A stretch of DNA of 64,000 bases from Zygnema cylindricum (Eukaryota; Streptophyta; Zygnematophyceae; Zygnematales; Zygnemataceae). The stretch spans positions 230,261 to 294,260 of the forward strand of contig JBBHKE010001671.1 of the NCBI GenBank assembly GCA_037447655.1. The letters are read 5' to 3'. The position numbers and the translations under genes were made by a program. Each line of letters starts with the position of its first letter. The first letter of the stretch is position 1. Below, in pieces: positions 1 to 12,360 of the stretch. The notes below the pieces were generated by a model. The model was given only the letters and a program-made list of their open reading frames with translations. It was not told the origin of the DNA and made no database searches.

Positions 1-339
1 CAAACTACTTAAGATGTTTGGCCAATAGGCGACCAACATTGTCTGCCGTACGCCTAACAAAATCCACCATCCGAGGGTAAAAACCCTCCCTAACTTCATG
101 TAAACGCGAACCTACATGGGTTCGCGACTTAAATATATAATGGTACATCGAAGCGTCGATGCTACTCCCAGATATCGCGCTGCATCGCCAAACGATACTT
201 CACGTATGTACTCCAAAATTGTGTACTTGCGCACGAAACGAAACAATAGTACGCACTCAATTAGTACATATACAAATAGACATGTACGTGAATCGCGTAC
301 ACGTCAAAGATAAGTTAACCAATGTGCCTTTGCACGTGC
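1..339. other. Unassigned sequence, no gene seen
   Basis: No reading frame here resembles a protein family I recognise. The short frames are interrupted and have no domain motifs. The stretch leads into the GTGCG-rich repeat that follows. Confidence 0.5.
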
Positions 340-560
340 GAACAGAAATCATGCACGCGCGCAAAAAAAATTGTGCGTGCGTGTATGATTTCGTTCGTGC
401 GTGTTGAATATCGCGTGCGCGTGCACAATATCGTGCGTGTGTGCGAAATATCGTGCACGCATGCAAAAAAAAATATGGCTGGCGCGTGCACAATATCATG
501 CGTGCGTGCGCAATATATCGGGCGCACATGCAAAATATCGTGCATGCCCGCGACCGACAC
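340..560. repeat. GTGCG/ATATCGTGC-rich minisatellite
   Basis: Degenerate tandem repetition of a unit of about 20 bp built from cgtgcgtgcg and caatatcgtgc blocks. The tract is largely alternating purine-pyrimidine (GT/GC/AT), a composition known to favour Z-DNA. ORFs of 70-108 codons cross it on both strands, but they are low-complexity Cys/Arg/Ala/His translations of the repeat and should not be read as genes. Confidence 0.7.
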
Positions 561-576
561 CATGCGGCATGACATG

Positions 577-740
577 GGTCTTAAGGGTATATTTTATTTT
601 TTGCGTACAATAGGCATATTGTATGGGTGTACTTTCACCTACTTTTGAACTATGGTTTTAGGCATAGTTCAAAAGTAGGTGACGGTACGCCCATACAATA
701 TGCCTATTGTATGCAAAACATACAATATGCCCTTAAGACC
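577..740. repeat. Foldback / MITE-like inverted repeat
   Basis: Two long arms read as reverse complements of each other. The inner arms are 606-654 and 663-711 with about three mismatches in 49 bp, around an 8-nt loop. Pairing continues outward to 577 and 740, where both ends carry the complementary ggtcttaaggg motif. The structure would form a hairpin of roughly 75-80 bp. A partial copy of the loop-proximal sequence (cctacttttgaactatagtt) recurs near 2018-2038. It may be a MITE or foldback element; no target-site duplication was identified and no transposase is linked to it. Confidence 0.75.
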
Positions 741-744
741 TATA

Positions 745-3153
745 TTGTATTGGCCAAAAAATGAAATAAAATAGGAACAGGGTTGAGTTGCACATTGATC
801 GATAGAGAATTAAACGACATGTCTAAATTTTGAAAAAAATTCGGACAAAAAAAAAATTTATGTGAGTTTTGAGGGACTTTTTATTTAAACCGTCAGATTT
901 AGACAATCGGACGGTCTCTGATCAAAGTAGGCGATTTAAAAAGATCACATGAAAAGCCCATAACACAACTTACGAAAGGACAATCTGTCATATTAGTGTT
1001 TGCAATTTGGAGGCCACACTAAATAAAGCCTCAAATTGACCAACCAGGCAGTATGGGACGATAAAAAAAATAAAATACCTCACTGCCAAAAAAATTACCA
1101 TAACCTACGGACCAACCCCATTGGTGGTTGCAAAACAACTTTCCGAAAAAGCTATGAACAGTCCGTAAAAAAAATGTCAGTTGCAAAAATGCTTACACTA
1201 ATATAGGTCACCGTACAAAATCTGACAAATTGTAGTCGGTCGCAAACATGCTTACATTAATAAAGGTATCCGTACAAAGTCTGACAAATCGTACACAAAT
1301 CGTACATTCACACAGTCAAAACGCGGCTGTCGGACGAATATGTGCGAGCGGGATTTTTTATGACCTGGTTTTTTTTCCTTTTTAGAACGCACATTCTCAT
1401 GCGTCCGCGATTACCAAAACTAATTTATTGTACTTTTTAACATAAAAATGTACATTTATGTACGGTCTGACACCGACCGTACACCACTCTATTTAAGAGA
1501 CAACATACTGAAAATAACCCTAAATAGAATAAAGAAAAAAATAGAATGAACTACACTAATGGAGAATAAAAAAAAAAAAGCGGGACGGAATTAGCGTACA
1601 CAACGCTAATAACGATTGGCGGTGTAGAGAACCGCATATAGTGTTTCCTTACATTTTATGCAATGTTGGGATGTTGCGTTAACTGTATTCCTTTCTTTGG
1701 CAGTTTTTAGTTTGTGGCCGGTTTCCTGGATCTGTAATTTACTTTTTTTTTTCCAGTGGTTCATTCACGGTAGAAATTTTGTTAAGTTGCCCATCCGCAT
1801 TTTTTTTTTTCCCAATTTTTTTTGCCACGGAATGTCATCTTACGCTGTGTCAGTTCGCTAAAAAAAAACGTCCGGCAACGTGCGCTGTACTTTGATCTTA
1901 CGTCAGATTCGGACTATCGTACAGGAGTGTGCACGACGCACACATACAGTATGCCTGCGTTGCGCGAGTTTTGTGCAAAGTTTTGTGCGCCTACCAAAGG
2001 CCACCATAAAAAAGCCTACTTTTGAACTATAGTTTTAGGTGAGAAAAAAGAACGTTAACACCAATAGCGTTTCACGGTGTAATGTAGACTTGACCGACGC
2101 CAAACAGTATCTGAATAAGTACCACGACGACAAACACAATCTCCGAAAGAATCACGTGCGCAGATCCGGTCAAAAAACAAACGTATAAGTAATCCCACGA
2201 ATAAAGTACATAGTATCTTCGAAATATCATTGTTCTCCGTACACGATCAAAGGAAAGTACGCGAACGTCAAAAGAAAAACTCCACCAACAAAGTGAAACG
2301 ATATCGCTGTACAAAATGTACGCCGCAACCCAAAAACCATAGAGGTACCAAACATCGAATTTTCACTTTTTTACGAAAATGCATTTAATTTTTAAGATTC
2401 TGAAATTTTCGTAAAATTCGTAGCTTTCGTGTACGGATTTAATGTACGAACAAAATGTACGGAATTATCAGAAAAAAGGATAAAAGTACACCGTGAATCG
2501 CTATTAAAGTTAAGGAATCGATACATGTTCCCATGTTTTCAGGGTAGCCGCGATACTCTGTGTTCACATATTCGACGCCTGAACATGTGAGAACAGGTCA
2601 GCGCAATTTTCTTTCATCTTTATGACTTTAAATCAAATATGAGTACGATTTTTTGCGCGACGCACTCAATCTTCCCGGTCGACGCGTTAATCTGACAAAT
2701 ATTTTGAACATCTGTACGAAATAATGAGAAATTATAGTACGGACTGACACATTTCGTACATTACACTACCTAAAAATATTCGCCATCAGAGTAAATAACG
2801 CTAGTTTAAACAGTTCCAATATTAACGTAATTTTTTTTTTGAGTTAGGGTGAAGTTACATTTAGGTTTGAAATTTGAAAATGTGGTTATTTACTGCCGGA
2901 CGTTCTGTTTCAGACAATGCCGTACCAATTTTTTTTTCTGTCAACAAAACTAAGGGTAACCTTACATCAAGCAAAAAGTGGGGTTATTTACTGGAGAAAG
3001 TACCTTGCCGTACTAAGCCGTACGGTTTTTTTTTTTTTTAACAAAAGATGTTTACTAAAAAGTCGTTGAGATTCTCCAGACTTCTTGGCGAAATTTACCA
3101 CCGTCCGATTTTCAATTTTCGACGCAAACGTCCCTTGTTTCCAATACCTGGCC
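745..3153. other. Unassigned AT-rich intergenic DNA
   Basis: Homopolymer-rich sequence with scattered GTAC motifs and no frame that resembles a known protein. The small ORFs near 1658-2314 lack homology-like motifs. A fragment of the foldback core lies at 2018-2038. Confidence 0.5.
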
Positions 3154-3214
3154 AGTCTCCTCTAACTGTCCTAAGAGGACACTAGTCTCCTCTGACTGTC
3201 CTCAGGAGGACACT
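3154..3214. repeat. Tandem duplication, about 30-bp unit x2
   Basis: Two adjacent copies beginning agtctcctct, each ending in aggacact and differing at a few positions. A related agtctcct word recurs in another tandem pair at 10063-10136, so the motif may belong to a dispersed family. Confidence 0.75.
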
Positions 3215-3660
3215 TAGCGCTTACTGGACGCGTGTATTGGTCCACTTGTAAAATGAGTGTCAATTCACGACGGACGTGAAGTTATAAAGTTACATGTGGC
3301 AAATGGCTTGTACCTTCTGACATCAAAGACACCCTGTTCGAGGACAAAAAAAACTTGGTTGTAGGACATCACGCCACCTTTATAAATGTGCGATACATCG
3401 ATAAAACATTCACGTACAAATGGTACATTCTTGGATATTTGTAGAAACTTTAATTTTGCAACGATTTTCTTGGCCGTTGGTACAACAACAACCCTAAAAA
3501 CGTTCAGATTGTTTATTAGCGTGACGCTTCTAGATATTTTAATTGGTGTTTGCGTGTACACATATGCAGCTACGATTTTGTCATTTTTGAAATGACGATG
3601 CTCAACATAATCCTACGTGGTACCAATCGCAATCTAACACCTCATTCACTGGCACGACCT

Positions 3661-3726
3661 AATGGAAGGGTGTTACAAATATTACTGCCAGTAAATGGAA
3701 GGGTGTTACAAATATTACTGCTAGTA
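3661..3726. repeat. Tandem duplication, 33-bp unit x2
   Basis: Two adjacent 33-bp copies starting aatggaagggtg, at 3661-3693 and 3694-3726, with a single c/t difference. The length is a multiple of three, but the frame crossing it has no recognisable product. Confidence 0.8.
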
Positions 3727-3729
3727 AAC

Positions 3730-5144
3730 GTGTTCTTACGATTACTGGGAATTCTTGATGGAAGGTTACCCTAAGTTACTGGATGACCAATTTCATTCTC
3801 CAAGGTTACGGGCATAAACCTTGTCCATCGGATGCAGAATCGGATACGCCGTCGGTAAAGCCTTTGAGCTTGCAACAATTGGCCAAAAAGTCCAATTTTA
3901 GGAGCCTGGACGTATAACATTGCGTCTTGTCGAAAAGTAAATATATATCCGCGAGAAACACGCGATTGTGTGGCAACACGTGGCAGAGGCCATGTGCCTT
4001 TCACCAGCGTGGATGCAAAGCCAGAGGAAGCCGCGGGAAAATCTTTGACGGAAGATATACTAAAAAATCGGTACTTTTATACATGGGCACATACTTTTAG
4101 TTGTAGTAGTACTTTTGATTAAATATTTTTTATTTTATATTTTATTATGAAGTCAAAGCCGGTCAACGCATTAAAAAAAAATTGCATGTGTTCCGTGCGC
4201 ATATATCATTATTTTTTCAACGTTTCATGCGTGCGTTTAAAACGCTTGGTACCTGTAAGCCAAAAACAAATCTCAACATCAAACCGAAATATAATCGTAC
4301 GTTGCGATGCGAAACATCGTCAATTCCGTGGACGCATGATTCACTCAAATGAAACTTGAAGACCTCACATAAACCAACAAGTACCTAAGTACAACTCAAC
4401 CAATAAAACGCGGCGCGCAAATTGCGCGCCGGCAACGTACAAAGACAAAGTACTAGCTCACAACAAAGACCACTACAATCACCACAACGTGGTTCACACC
4501 GGAAAAATGGGAAAACAATGTCATAAATTTTGGGATCCGTACGCCGAATTTCATTAAATGACAAAAAACGTGGCGGTGACGGTTTGGGAGGTTGGTTTCG
4601 ATCATTTTGGAGTGAAGCGGCGGACAAAAGATGTATTTCTATGCTTCTAAACTCGACAGTTGCCCAAATCAAACGGCAACTGACATCCGCCATCGGACAT
4701 CATGTTCGGAATGCACTTTTTCGTTTTTGAAAAATTTTGAAAACGAAGCGCACGGATGTGAACCGTACAAGAATTCATTCCGTCGCAAACTTATGAACAA
4801 ACTAGGGGAACCAATCACATAAGAGAACACGTAATGGTAAAAAAAAAAACAAACATTGATGGAAAAAAAGGGCATGTCTTAAGTTCCCTCGAGGTTATTT
4901 TCCGTCTGTACAAACGCTTGCGTGGTAATACATTTTGGTTTGGAAGGATTCGTACATATCATGCCCGCAAAGCGTTTCCTTTTCGTACGGACAAGTGGCT
5001 TGTATCACCACACGCTAGTTGACGTAGGTTAGCGTCACATGCCAGTTCATGGCTGACAAAAAAATGTACCGTTTTGATACCATACCGTTTTCCCCTTTTT
5101 CAAGTGTGAACCACGCATATGATACATAACCGTACTGTTACCTA
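3730..5144. other. Unassigned intergenic DNA with a short GC palindrome
   Basis: No gene recognised. A 21-nt near-perfect palindrome (10-bp arms around a central A, rich in GCGC) lies at 4411-4431 in otherwise AT-rich sequence. The right edge is the first base of the family B LTR. Confidence 0.5.
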
Positions 5145-6266
5145 TGTTGTCCATAGCCTATTTAAGCCATGGACTACACTCGGAAGCACCACAGACTACC
5201 CTTCAAACAGCTGTGTTTGAGACAGCACAGATTACTCCTCAATGAATAAAATCCCCTCAAACTGCATCAATAGGCAGTATACTATAGACACTAGAAGCTC
5301 CCAAATTTACAGTCAAATCCACAAAGGAATCTAGAAGATATAAGCTCCACAGTTTCACAAAAATAGTTGACACCTTTACAATCTAACCACTTAGACCTCT
5401 CACAAAATCTTACAGTAATAACAAAATAAAATGAAACTGCACCCACATATAGATTCTATATCATAAAATAACTTCACAAAGTTTCACATGAAAACACCAA
5501 ACACGGTGATCACACCAACAGGTCAAAGATGCAGAAAACAATATGCCATTGCATTGAAAGACTTGACTGTGATAATCAAAATATTATAAGTCCTACAAGT
5601 TATACTCAGAGAGGTCACTTCTAAATGTACGGAGGCATACCAGCCGTACAGTACTTACCATCTACCTAAACTATTGTAAGTATACCTGAATAGCTCGAGG
5701 TATGTCAAACTGAACAAGTCTACACTAATAAACTAAGTAGCAAAAAGACAAACCTATGTTGTATAGAATATTTATACCGATATCTCAACAATCTTTGTAC
5801 GTCAAAAACAAAGCTACCAGTAAGCAACCACTAAACAAATATCATCACTCAGAGCCTATACTATTCATATTATCTGCAGCTGCGACATCTGCTTTGTCCG
5901 TACGGATCATATCAAATTATCCGCAGCTGCGTTGACTTGTCTGCATCGCAGTTGCTCCATAACGGTGGCGCATATTTATCCAAAATAACAGCAGCTGCAA
6001 TGTCTTTTTTGCGTCGTTGCTGCGCCGTACCGGCGATGCCTATTTCAAAGTTTCGTTTACTCCATATCGGATCACTTTGCGATCCGCCTTGTCAATGCTT
6101 GTTCACGCCACTTAATGAGTCATCTACATCAATTAAATTATATGCGTTCATTCGCTCCCCGAACCATGAATCCATTCGAACCTCGAAATAAAATTCCATT
6201 GCGCACGAACTATCACAAGCACACAAAATGTCTCGTACGCACGAAACGAACTTTTCAAAAACAACA
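5145..6266 (-). repeat. Family B copy 1, 3' LTR
   Basis: About 1.12 kb, bounded by TG (tgttgtccatagcc on the plus strand) and CA (aaaacaaca). It aligns by eye along its length with 8632-9742 and more distantly with 12900-14055. The polypurine tract immediately to its right places it as the 3' LTR of a minus-strand element. Confidence 0.8.
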
Positions 6267-6281
6267 CTCCCCCGAAAATTT
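6267..6281 (-). other. Polypurine tract (family B copy 1)
   Basis: The minus strand reads aaattttcggggggag-like purines directly before the 3' LTR. The same position in copy 2 (14056-14070) carries an equivalent tract. This is the expected plus-strand primer for reverse transcription. Confidence 0.65.
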
Positions 6282-6339
6282 AGTTTCGTGCACTGGAATA
6301 AAATTTGCAGTGTTTCAAGTTTCAAACGCCAACACTGTT

Positions 6340-6510
6340 TCCGGTGCGTTGCTATACTTCGTTGTTGCGTTGCTATGTTGCGTTGCTACGTTGCAACGCA
6401 AACTGCTTCGGCTAATTCACCATTGCTTCCGCTGCGTTGCTATGCTGCTTTGCGATACAAACTGCTTGTGCTGATTCACCACTGCTTCCGCTGCGTTCCT
6501 GTCATGTCTT
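6340..6510. repeat. Imperfect tandem repeat with GCGTTGCTA blocks
   Basis: Repeated cgttgctatgttgcgttgct words are followed by about 60-bp units of the form aactgcttcggctaattcacc...tgcttccgctgcg, seen at about 6403 and 6461. A matching array sits at about 14120-14270 in family B copy 2, so the repeat belongs to the element. Similar gcaacaacgcaac blocks appear at 24285-24375 in another LTR. Confidence 0.65.
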
Positions 6511-7277
6511 CCAAACTTCCCCTTGTTGACAACTGCCTCTTTGCCGAGTTAATTATTTAATATTCAAACACTCTTTGTCTTCTACGAAAAACTTTAACAA
6601 CCATTTCCTTAATTTCTATGAATTTTACAGACTAACAGATTTGAATATCGTCCCGTAACAGCTCCCCCTATGCCATAAACGTCAAATTGCCATTTCAATA
6701 ATGATATAACACACTCTACTGACTCTGAATTCCACTCATAATTGTCACTTCATCATATGATCAGTATTTGTCAAAAATATCTATCTTCTACCCACTTTCA
6801 TCAAACAACTTTTGTACCACTTCCTGTATCAAATACTTCCACGTCATCCGCAGCGCTGCTATGGTGCTTCGCGATGTGAACTGCTTCAGATGTTTCAACA
6901 TTGCTTTGGCTACCTCCTTCGTTTTCAAAAATACATAAATAACACTTTTTGTTTCTTTCAACTAACAAGGAATAACATTAAATCTAGAATCCTTCCAAAA
7001 TATTAAATGTAAAAAGGAGTTTGTCTTTATAAGACATGCCTGGAATATAAGTTTTTCCAAAATTAAGATTTCTCTAAATTCATGATCTCCAAAAAATCAC
7101 TTCTCCCGCTCTCTTGTCTTAATCACTTTCTGAGCATGCTTTCTTCTGCCCTTAATCCGTTGAATATTGCATCTTCTCTTTGTTTTCTTCATTATCTTTT
7201 GTCTTTTCTGAAATTTTCATTTCTGTCACAGTTTTCTACTCGTTAAATGTGAAAAATATTAATTTTATGTTTTACCT

Positions 7278-7751
7278 CTATGTTTTTCTTCGTAGATTTC
7301 TATCCCCATTAACTTCATTCATGTGAGAAATTTTAATTTTGAATCTTCTTCTTTTCAGCTGCACTCTTTTCTTCCTATTTTCTTTTCCTATATTTCTAAC
7401 GTTTGCATTTCTATTACATTTTTCACTCCCACAAACTTCTTTTCTCAATCCAATTTTTTGAACAGTTTTTATTTGTTCTTTTCCTAGTTCACCAATTTCC
7501 ACATCCACCTTATTTCTAGTTTTATCTTCTAAGTGTCCATCTCTTCCTTCAACTCCTCCTGCTTCAGTTAACAAACTTTCTTGTAGGCAATTTTCACTCA
7601 CCGATTTGTCATCCGATAAGGTCACAAAAATTGTGTCCTTCTCTCTTTCGTCAATTTTCCGTACTTCAATAAACTCTTCCTCCTGTAACTCTTTGGTACT
7701 CACCAATCTGTTGTCGCGAAAAGGGACAGACACGAAATCCTTTTGTGTCAC
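7278..7751 (-). CDS. Charged ORF of family B element, unknown function
   Basis: An open frame of 157 codons, very rich in Glu, Lys, Arg and Asp (for example KELQEEEFIEVRKIDEREKD), ending in a basic Lys/Arg-rich tail. It lies downstream of Gag where pol would normally begin. I recognise no enzyme motif. Sequence upstream on the same strand carries a stop, so the Met is only the first in-frame ATG and may not be a true start. Copy 2 has similarly charged but diverged frames at 14267-14488 and 14550-14855, which suggests an inherited element component rather than chance. It could be a derived integrase-linker region, which is also acidic in copia polyproteins. Confidence 0.45.
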   Translation of the reverse strand: MTQKDFVSVPFRDNRLVSTKELQEEEFIEVRKIDEREKDTIFVTLSDDKSVSENCLQESLLTEAGGVEGRDGHLEDKTRNKVDVEIGELGKEQIKTVQKIGLRKEVCGSEKCNRNANVRNIGKENRKKRVQLKRRRFKIKISHMNEVNGDRNLRRKT

Positions 7752-7899
7752 CTACTTCTCCTCATTCCGAACAACATAGAAGGTCGGTAGGTAAATAAAT
7801 TAGTCAACACACTGTGTATGTCTTTTGTCATCAGTTGAGTCTTGTCTCTCACTCACGAAAGAACTTGATTCTCTTCTTGTTGATGGTCGAACTAGGTTG

Positions 7900-8580
7900 T
7901 TGTCCCATCCATCTCTGAAATTCCCTGTAACACATGCACTTTTATATGACGGACATACCCTGAAGGTATGTCCCAAATCATTACAATAAAAACAATTCTT
8001 TTGCCGATCTCCAAACTCGCTATTATTTTTAATTTTCTGAAATTGAGACTTAGATTCCTTTATATTCCTCTTAATTGATTAAATCTTTCTATTAGCCTCT
8101 TCATCTAGAACAACACGTCTTGCTAGAGTTAAGCTCCAATCCCTTTTATCAATTAAAGTCAATCGATCTAAAGCACTCTTATATTCTTTAGGTAGATTTC
8201 TCATTAATAATATAGTTTGTTGGGCATTTGTAAAGTTTCCTCCTACCACATCATTTTCTGCAAATAAAACTTGTAAGTCAATGCAGTGTTTCTCCATACT
8301 ACCTCCTACATACTTGAATTCAACTATTTTGGTAACATTGCTAAGCCAATGATATAAAGAAGTCTTTGCATACATATATTCTAAGCACTTCCATAATTCA
8401 GACGCACTTTTAAAACTTAAGTATGACATTACCAAATCCTCAGTCAAGGAGTTCTTGATAACCGTTAGACACTCATGATTTTTCCTTTTCCATCCATTTG
8501 ATGTTACGGCCAAGGTACCGTCCACCACATCCATATGCTCCATCATCTCGAAGTAGCTCTCGAGTGCATCCTTCCAGTAG
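7900..8580 (-). pseudogene. gag: Copia Gag (capsid plus zinc knuckle), family B copy 1
   Basis: The 155-codon frame at 8546-8079 reads as the copia Gag core: KSASELWKCLEYMYA, KHCIDLQVLFAEND and MRNLPKEYKSALDRL match the UBN2/retrotran_gag pattern of plant copia elements. Downstream in another frame, at about 8005-7950, is a CCHC knuckle, CFYCNDLGHTFRVC (C-x2-C-x4-H-x4-C), the nucleocapsid RNA-binding motif. The frame between them is broken, so the protein is not intact. Gag starts shortly after the primer-binding site, as expected. The close relative in copy 2 spans 19571-20290. Confidence 0.75.
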
Positions 8581-8618
8581 TGAAATTTTTATCCATCAAA
8601 TATGGGTAGCCATGGGTG

Positions 8619-8631
8619 TGGGCCCATAACC
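8619..8631 (-). other. Primer-binding site, half-tRNA iMet type
   Basis: The minus strand reads GGTTATGGGCCCA directly after the 5' LTR. This is the exact complement of the anticodon arm of eukaryotic initiator tRNA-Met (TGGGCCCATAACC), not of its 3' CCA end. Drosophila copia has the same 13 nt at this position. Confidence 0.85.
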
Positions 8632-9742
8632 TGTTGTCCATAGCCTATTTCAGCCATGGATTACTCACAGAAGCACCACAAACTACCATTGAAAGAGCTG
8701 TGTTTGCGACAGCACAGATTACTCCACAAAAAACAAAATCACCTTAAACTGCACCAATAGGCATTATACTATAGACACTGTAAGCTTCCAAAGTTACAGC
8801 CAAATCCACCAAGGAATCTAGAAGATATAAGCTCCAGAGTTCCACAAAAACAGCTACAGCTTCACAAACTAACCACTTAGACGGCTCACGGAATCTTACA
8901 CAGATTCTTGAATGGTATGAAACTCTACACACACATATATTCTATATCATAGAATATCCCCACAAAGATTTACATGAATGCACCAAATAGAGTGATCACA
9001 CCAACAGGTGAAAGAAGCAGAAAACAGTTTGCCATTGCTTTGATTAAACTTGACTATGATACTCAAAATATTCTAAGTCGTACAAGTTATACTCAGAGAG
9101 TTCTCTACTGAATGTACGGAGGCATACCAGCTGTACGGTATCTACCATCTACCTAAACTATTGTAAGTATACTGGAATAGTTCGAGGTATGTCAGACCGA
9201 ACAAGTCTACACTAATAAACTAAGTAGCAAAAAGACAAACCTATGTTGTATAGAATATTTACACCGATATCTCCACAATCTTTGAACGTCAAAAACCAAG
9301 CTACCACTAAGCAACCACTAAACAAATATCATCACTCAGAATTCTATACTATTCATATTATCTGCAGCTGCGTCAGCTGCTTTGTCCGTGCGGATCACAT
9401 CAAGGTAACCGCACCTGCGTTGACTTGTCTGCGTTGAAGCTACTCCGTACCGGCAGCGCATATTCATCCAAAATAACCGCAGTTGCGTTGTCCTGTTTGC
9501 GTCGCAACTGTGCCGTACTGGCGGTGCCTGTTTCAATATTTCGTTTATTCCACATCGGATCGCTTCGCGATCCGCCGTCCATTTGTCAATGCTTGTACAC
9601 GCCACTCAGTGAGTCTTTTACATCACTTAAGTTATATCCGTTTGTTCGCTCCCCCAATCCATGAATCTTTTCGAACCTCCACATTAAATTCCATAGCCCA
9701 CGAACCAGCGCGTATGCATGAAACAAACTTTTCAAAACAACA
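8632..9742 (-). repeat. Family B copy 1, 5' LTR
   Basis: About 1.11 kb, TG...CA, alignable throughout with 5145-6266, with many scattered differences that indicate an old insertion. It adjoins the primer-binding site. ORFs inside it are LTR shadows. Confidence 0.8.
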
Positions 9743-10062
9743 GTAAAGAACTCAAGAGAATTGAGTGATAAGACCTCAACTTATAAGACCTCAATTGCAG
9801 CTGCAGAAAAGAAAGGGGTAGACAAGCCACCCTAATTGATATTTGCAAAAGAAAGGCTTAGAGGGGACTCAAATAGATGCAATCATACAAGGGTTGAGGA
9901 AAGTAAAGAATGTTTACCTCACCGAATTTAGAAGAAAGAGAAACATCAAGGAGAGCCGCGGATTAGAAGGTTCCAGGCAAGATTTACAACAAGATTTATA
10001 GTAGAAGACATGGCTGATCAAAAAGAAGAGTTAGCTTTAGACGCCATTACTGCAGAGGAAAC

Positions 10063-10136
10063 CCTAAGTCTTAGTCTCCTAGAAGACACGTTAAAGATGA
10101 CAACACTAAGTCTTAGTCTCCTCTAAGACACGTTAA
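10063..10136. repeat. Tandem pair, 31-bp unit with spacer
   Basis: Two copies of a unit starting ctaagtcttagtctcct and ending agacacgttaa, at 10063-10093 and 10106-10136, separated by 12 bp. It shares the agtctcct word with the tandem repeat at 3154-3214. Confidence 0.7.
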
Positions 10137-10560
10137 GAACATGTGATTGAAAGTACTAACAATTTCATGTTTGTAAAAAGTACAAGATGTACCTTTGTGG
10201 ACGTGCGACGAAGGCGCGAAGCATCTTTGGAGTCGTACATTGGGAAATGCCGAAATCTCATCGCCGCCGCGAACGAAACAATCGAATGGACGAAATTCAT
10301 GAAATCGCACACATGACAACTAGAAATTTGTGCGATGAAACACACGCTACCAATTAAATGTTCGGCGATTAAAATCCATGTTTAAGGATAAACGAATCAT
10401 TATGCGCCTTGTATAACGAGAATAAAGAACAAGTCATGTAGTCCTATAATTGATCTGTTGGCATTTGCAAGAAGAGCTAGCGACGCAGTAACCTTAGGCG
10501 CTTCACGCGCCCCAATTAGTCATATTGTGCTCCCCAATTGGTCATAATGTTATGACAGGT

Positions 10561-10624
10561 CAACATTAGACCATAGGTGGTCCCTAGAGGATCAACATTA
10601 GACCATAGGTGGTCCCTAGAGGAT
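10561..10624. repeat. Perfect tandem duplication, 32-bp unit x2
   Basis: The 32-bp unit beginning caacattagaccatagg occurs at 10561-10592 and again, apparently unchanged, at 10593-10624. Identity of the copies implies a recent duplication. The unit itself contains the small palindromic pair accatagg/ggtccct. Confidence 0.85.
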
Positions 10625-12360
10625 CATATTTTAAACAAAGCCTGTTCCATTTCAGTTCAACAGAGCGACAAAATATGTTGACTCCAAATGGCCTTAAGTG
10701 AACGGCGACCAATTTTTATATCGAGAAAACTGTGAGTTTTTTTATTTTTACGAAAATCATTAGGGACGATATTGTATCGAATGTATCGCGTAAAGCTTGA
10801 GTGGGAGTGTGAGTTTTGGACGATTTTCAATGATCCATCAATTTTGACGAAAGTACCGATTTAGACAAGTGCGACGTGACGTGACGCAACAAATCGGAAT
10901 GGACGGAATTGTAACAAAGGTTTAAATGTTTGATTTTTTGCTTGTGAACGAAATTGCTTGAACAGACGTGGGACAATTCTTGGTGGAAACTTCATATGTA
11001 CATAGGATATGATTGGACCACATTAGGTGTGCATTTAGTGTAGATCTTTTTGTGATAGAATACATATATCATTGCAGAAAAGATAGAAGATAACCCTTTA
11101 TCTATCAATTTAGCAAGACAAAGATTAGAATAATTTGGCTTTATTATAAAGTCCACATTGTAACAAATTCTCCCAAAAGGACCATTAATGAAAGCTATGG
11201 CTATTCCTGAGATTATATTTTGTGTATGATATCTACTTGCTACATATTCCTTCGTACTTTAAATCCATCTTATCTCTATTTTTTTTTGTGACTCTATAAG
11301 CCTCTTTGAGTGTTTGATATGTGGTCGGTCCAAGCTGTTTGTGGTTAAGCATATTTCTTCTCGTTAGCTCGGATGATCGACCAAGCGCGATAGAGTGAAT
11401 GTCAATTCATACTATGAATTTGCGGCGTGTTTGTCGTCATGTGAATGCATTTTGGCGTTTTCCCTTTTTCGACCCCCGGGCAAGAGAATCCAACCCAAAA
11501 ATAAACTTTATCCAAAATCACCTCGAGGGGGTGCTTTTAGTTGAAGTACTGCCCAAACAAGGAATGAAAAACGAAGCACGCACGCGCCACAAGAGTGGGA
11601 AAATTTTAGGACGAGGGAAAGTCCTTGCTATTTTTCTCCGTGCTCGTCATGTGCATGTACGGAAAAAAAATTGCAAGGGTCTCAGATCTCCACTTTCACT
11701 CATAGGGTTTTTTGCAAAATTTTGCGCCTTCGTCGCCTCTCCCATCTCCCTCGCACATGATCGCTTTTGTATCACACTTTTTAGAATGAGAGACGACAAT
11801 ATTGGTATAAAATGAAAGATCTTTTAAAAATATTATTTTTGACAATTTTTAGGTTTTTTGTTAATTGGAAGTCGAGCTAGAAAAGTAGAAAAAACTAAAT
11901 CACATTACCATGGCAGAAAGTTATTGAACCAGTGACGTCGACGTTGTCACAAATGAGCGTGACGCCACATTATCACCAAACCCTAAACATCTAAGATTTC
12001 ACAAAAATCTAGATGTTTACATTTGTCATTGTTTTTGTTGGCATCACTTATCGTCGAAAGTTTCGTAATGGTCTTCAATGATCACAGGTTGTACCTACGT
12101 CTATAACCGTCATATTTCAAAGTTCCGATTTCATTTTGGCACATAGGGATGCTTTTCAAAGTAGTTCAAAGAATCCTTACTACAGTCCAAAAAACTTTAT
12201 CAAAGTACCGATTACATGGGGACTTTACTCTTAGTTTGTGCGCTGTATGCTACGAAACTTTGAACAATTCATTTCGTGCGCCGTATGCCAAGATACTTCA
12301 AATTTCAAACAAAAAATTTCGTGCGTCTTGCGCGCACCAAACGCCTAACGTACATAACCA

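Larger units (their letters stand above)
5145..9742 (-). mobile_element. Copia-type LTR element, family B copy 1 (no pol)
   Basis: The element reads on the minus strand: 5' LTR at 8632-9742, primer-binding site at 8619-8631, Gag at about 8580-7900, a charged ORF at 7751-7278, a repeat-rich tail, polypurine tract at 6267-6281, and 3' LTR at 5145-6266. The internal region is only about 2.4 kb, and I see no integrase, RT or RNase H, so this copy is non-autonomous. The flanking pentamers (accta on the left, gtaaa on the right) do not match, so no target-site duplication is evident; the ends may have recombined or mutated. A second copy lies at 12900-20998. Confidence 0.75.

Noticed and set aside
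257-648. Overlapping Cys/His-rich ORFs that resemble small zinc proteins
   Set aside because: They are frames of the GTGCG minisatellite on both strands.
5145-9742. Target-site duplication for family B copy 1
   Set aside because: The pentamers next to the two LTR ends (accta and gtaaa) do not match.
11399-11815. 138-codon plus-strand ORF
   Set aside because: No recognisable domain, no paralogue in the window, and composition like its flanks; not supported as a gene.
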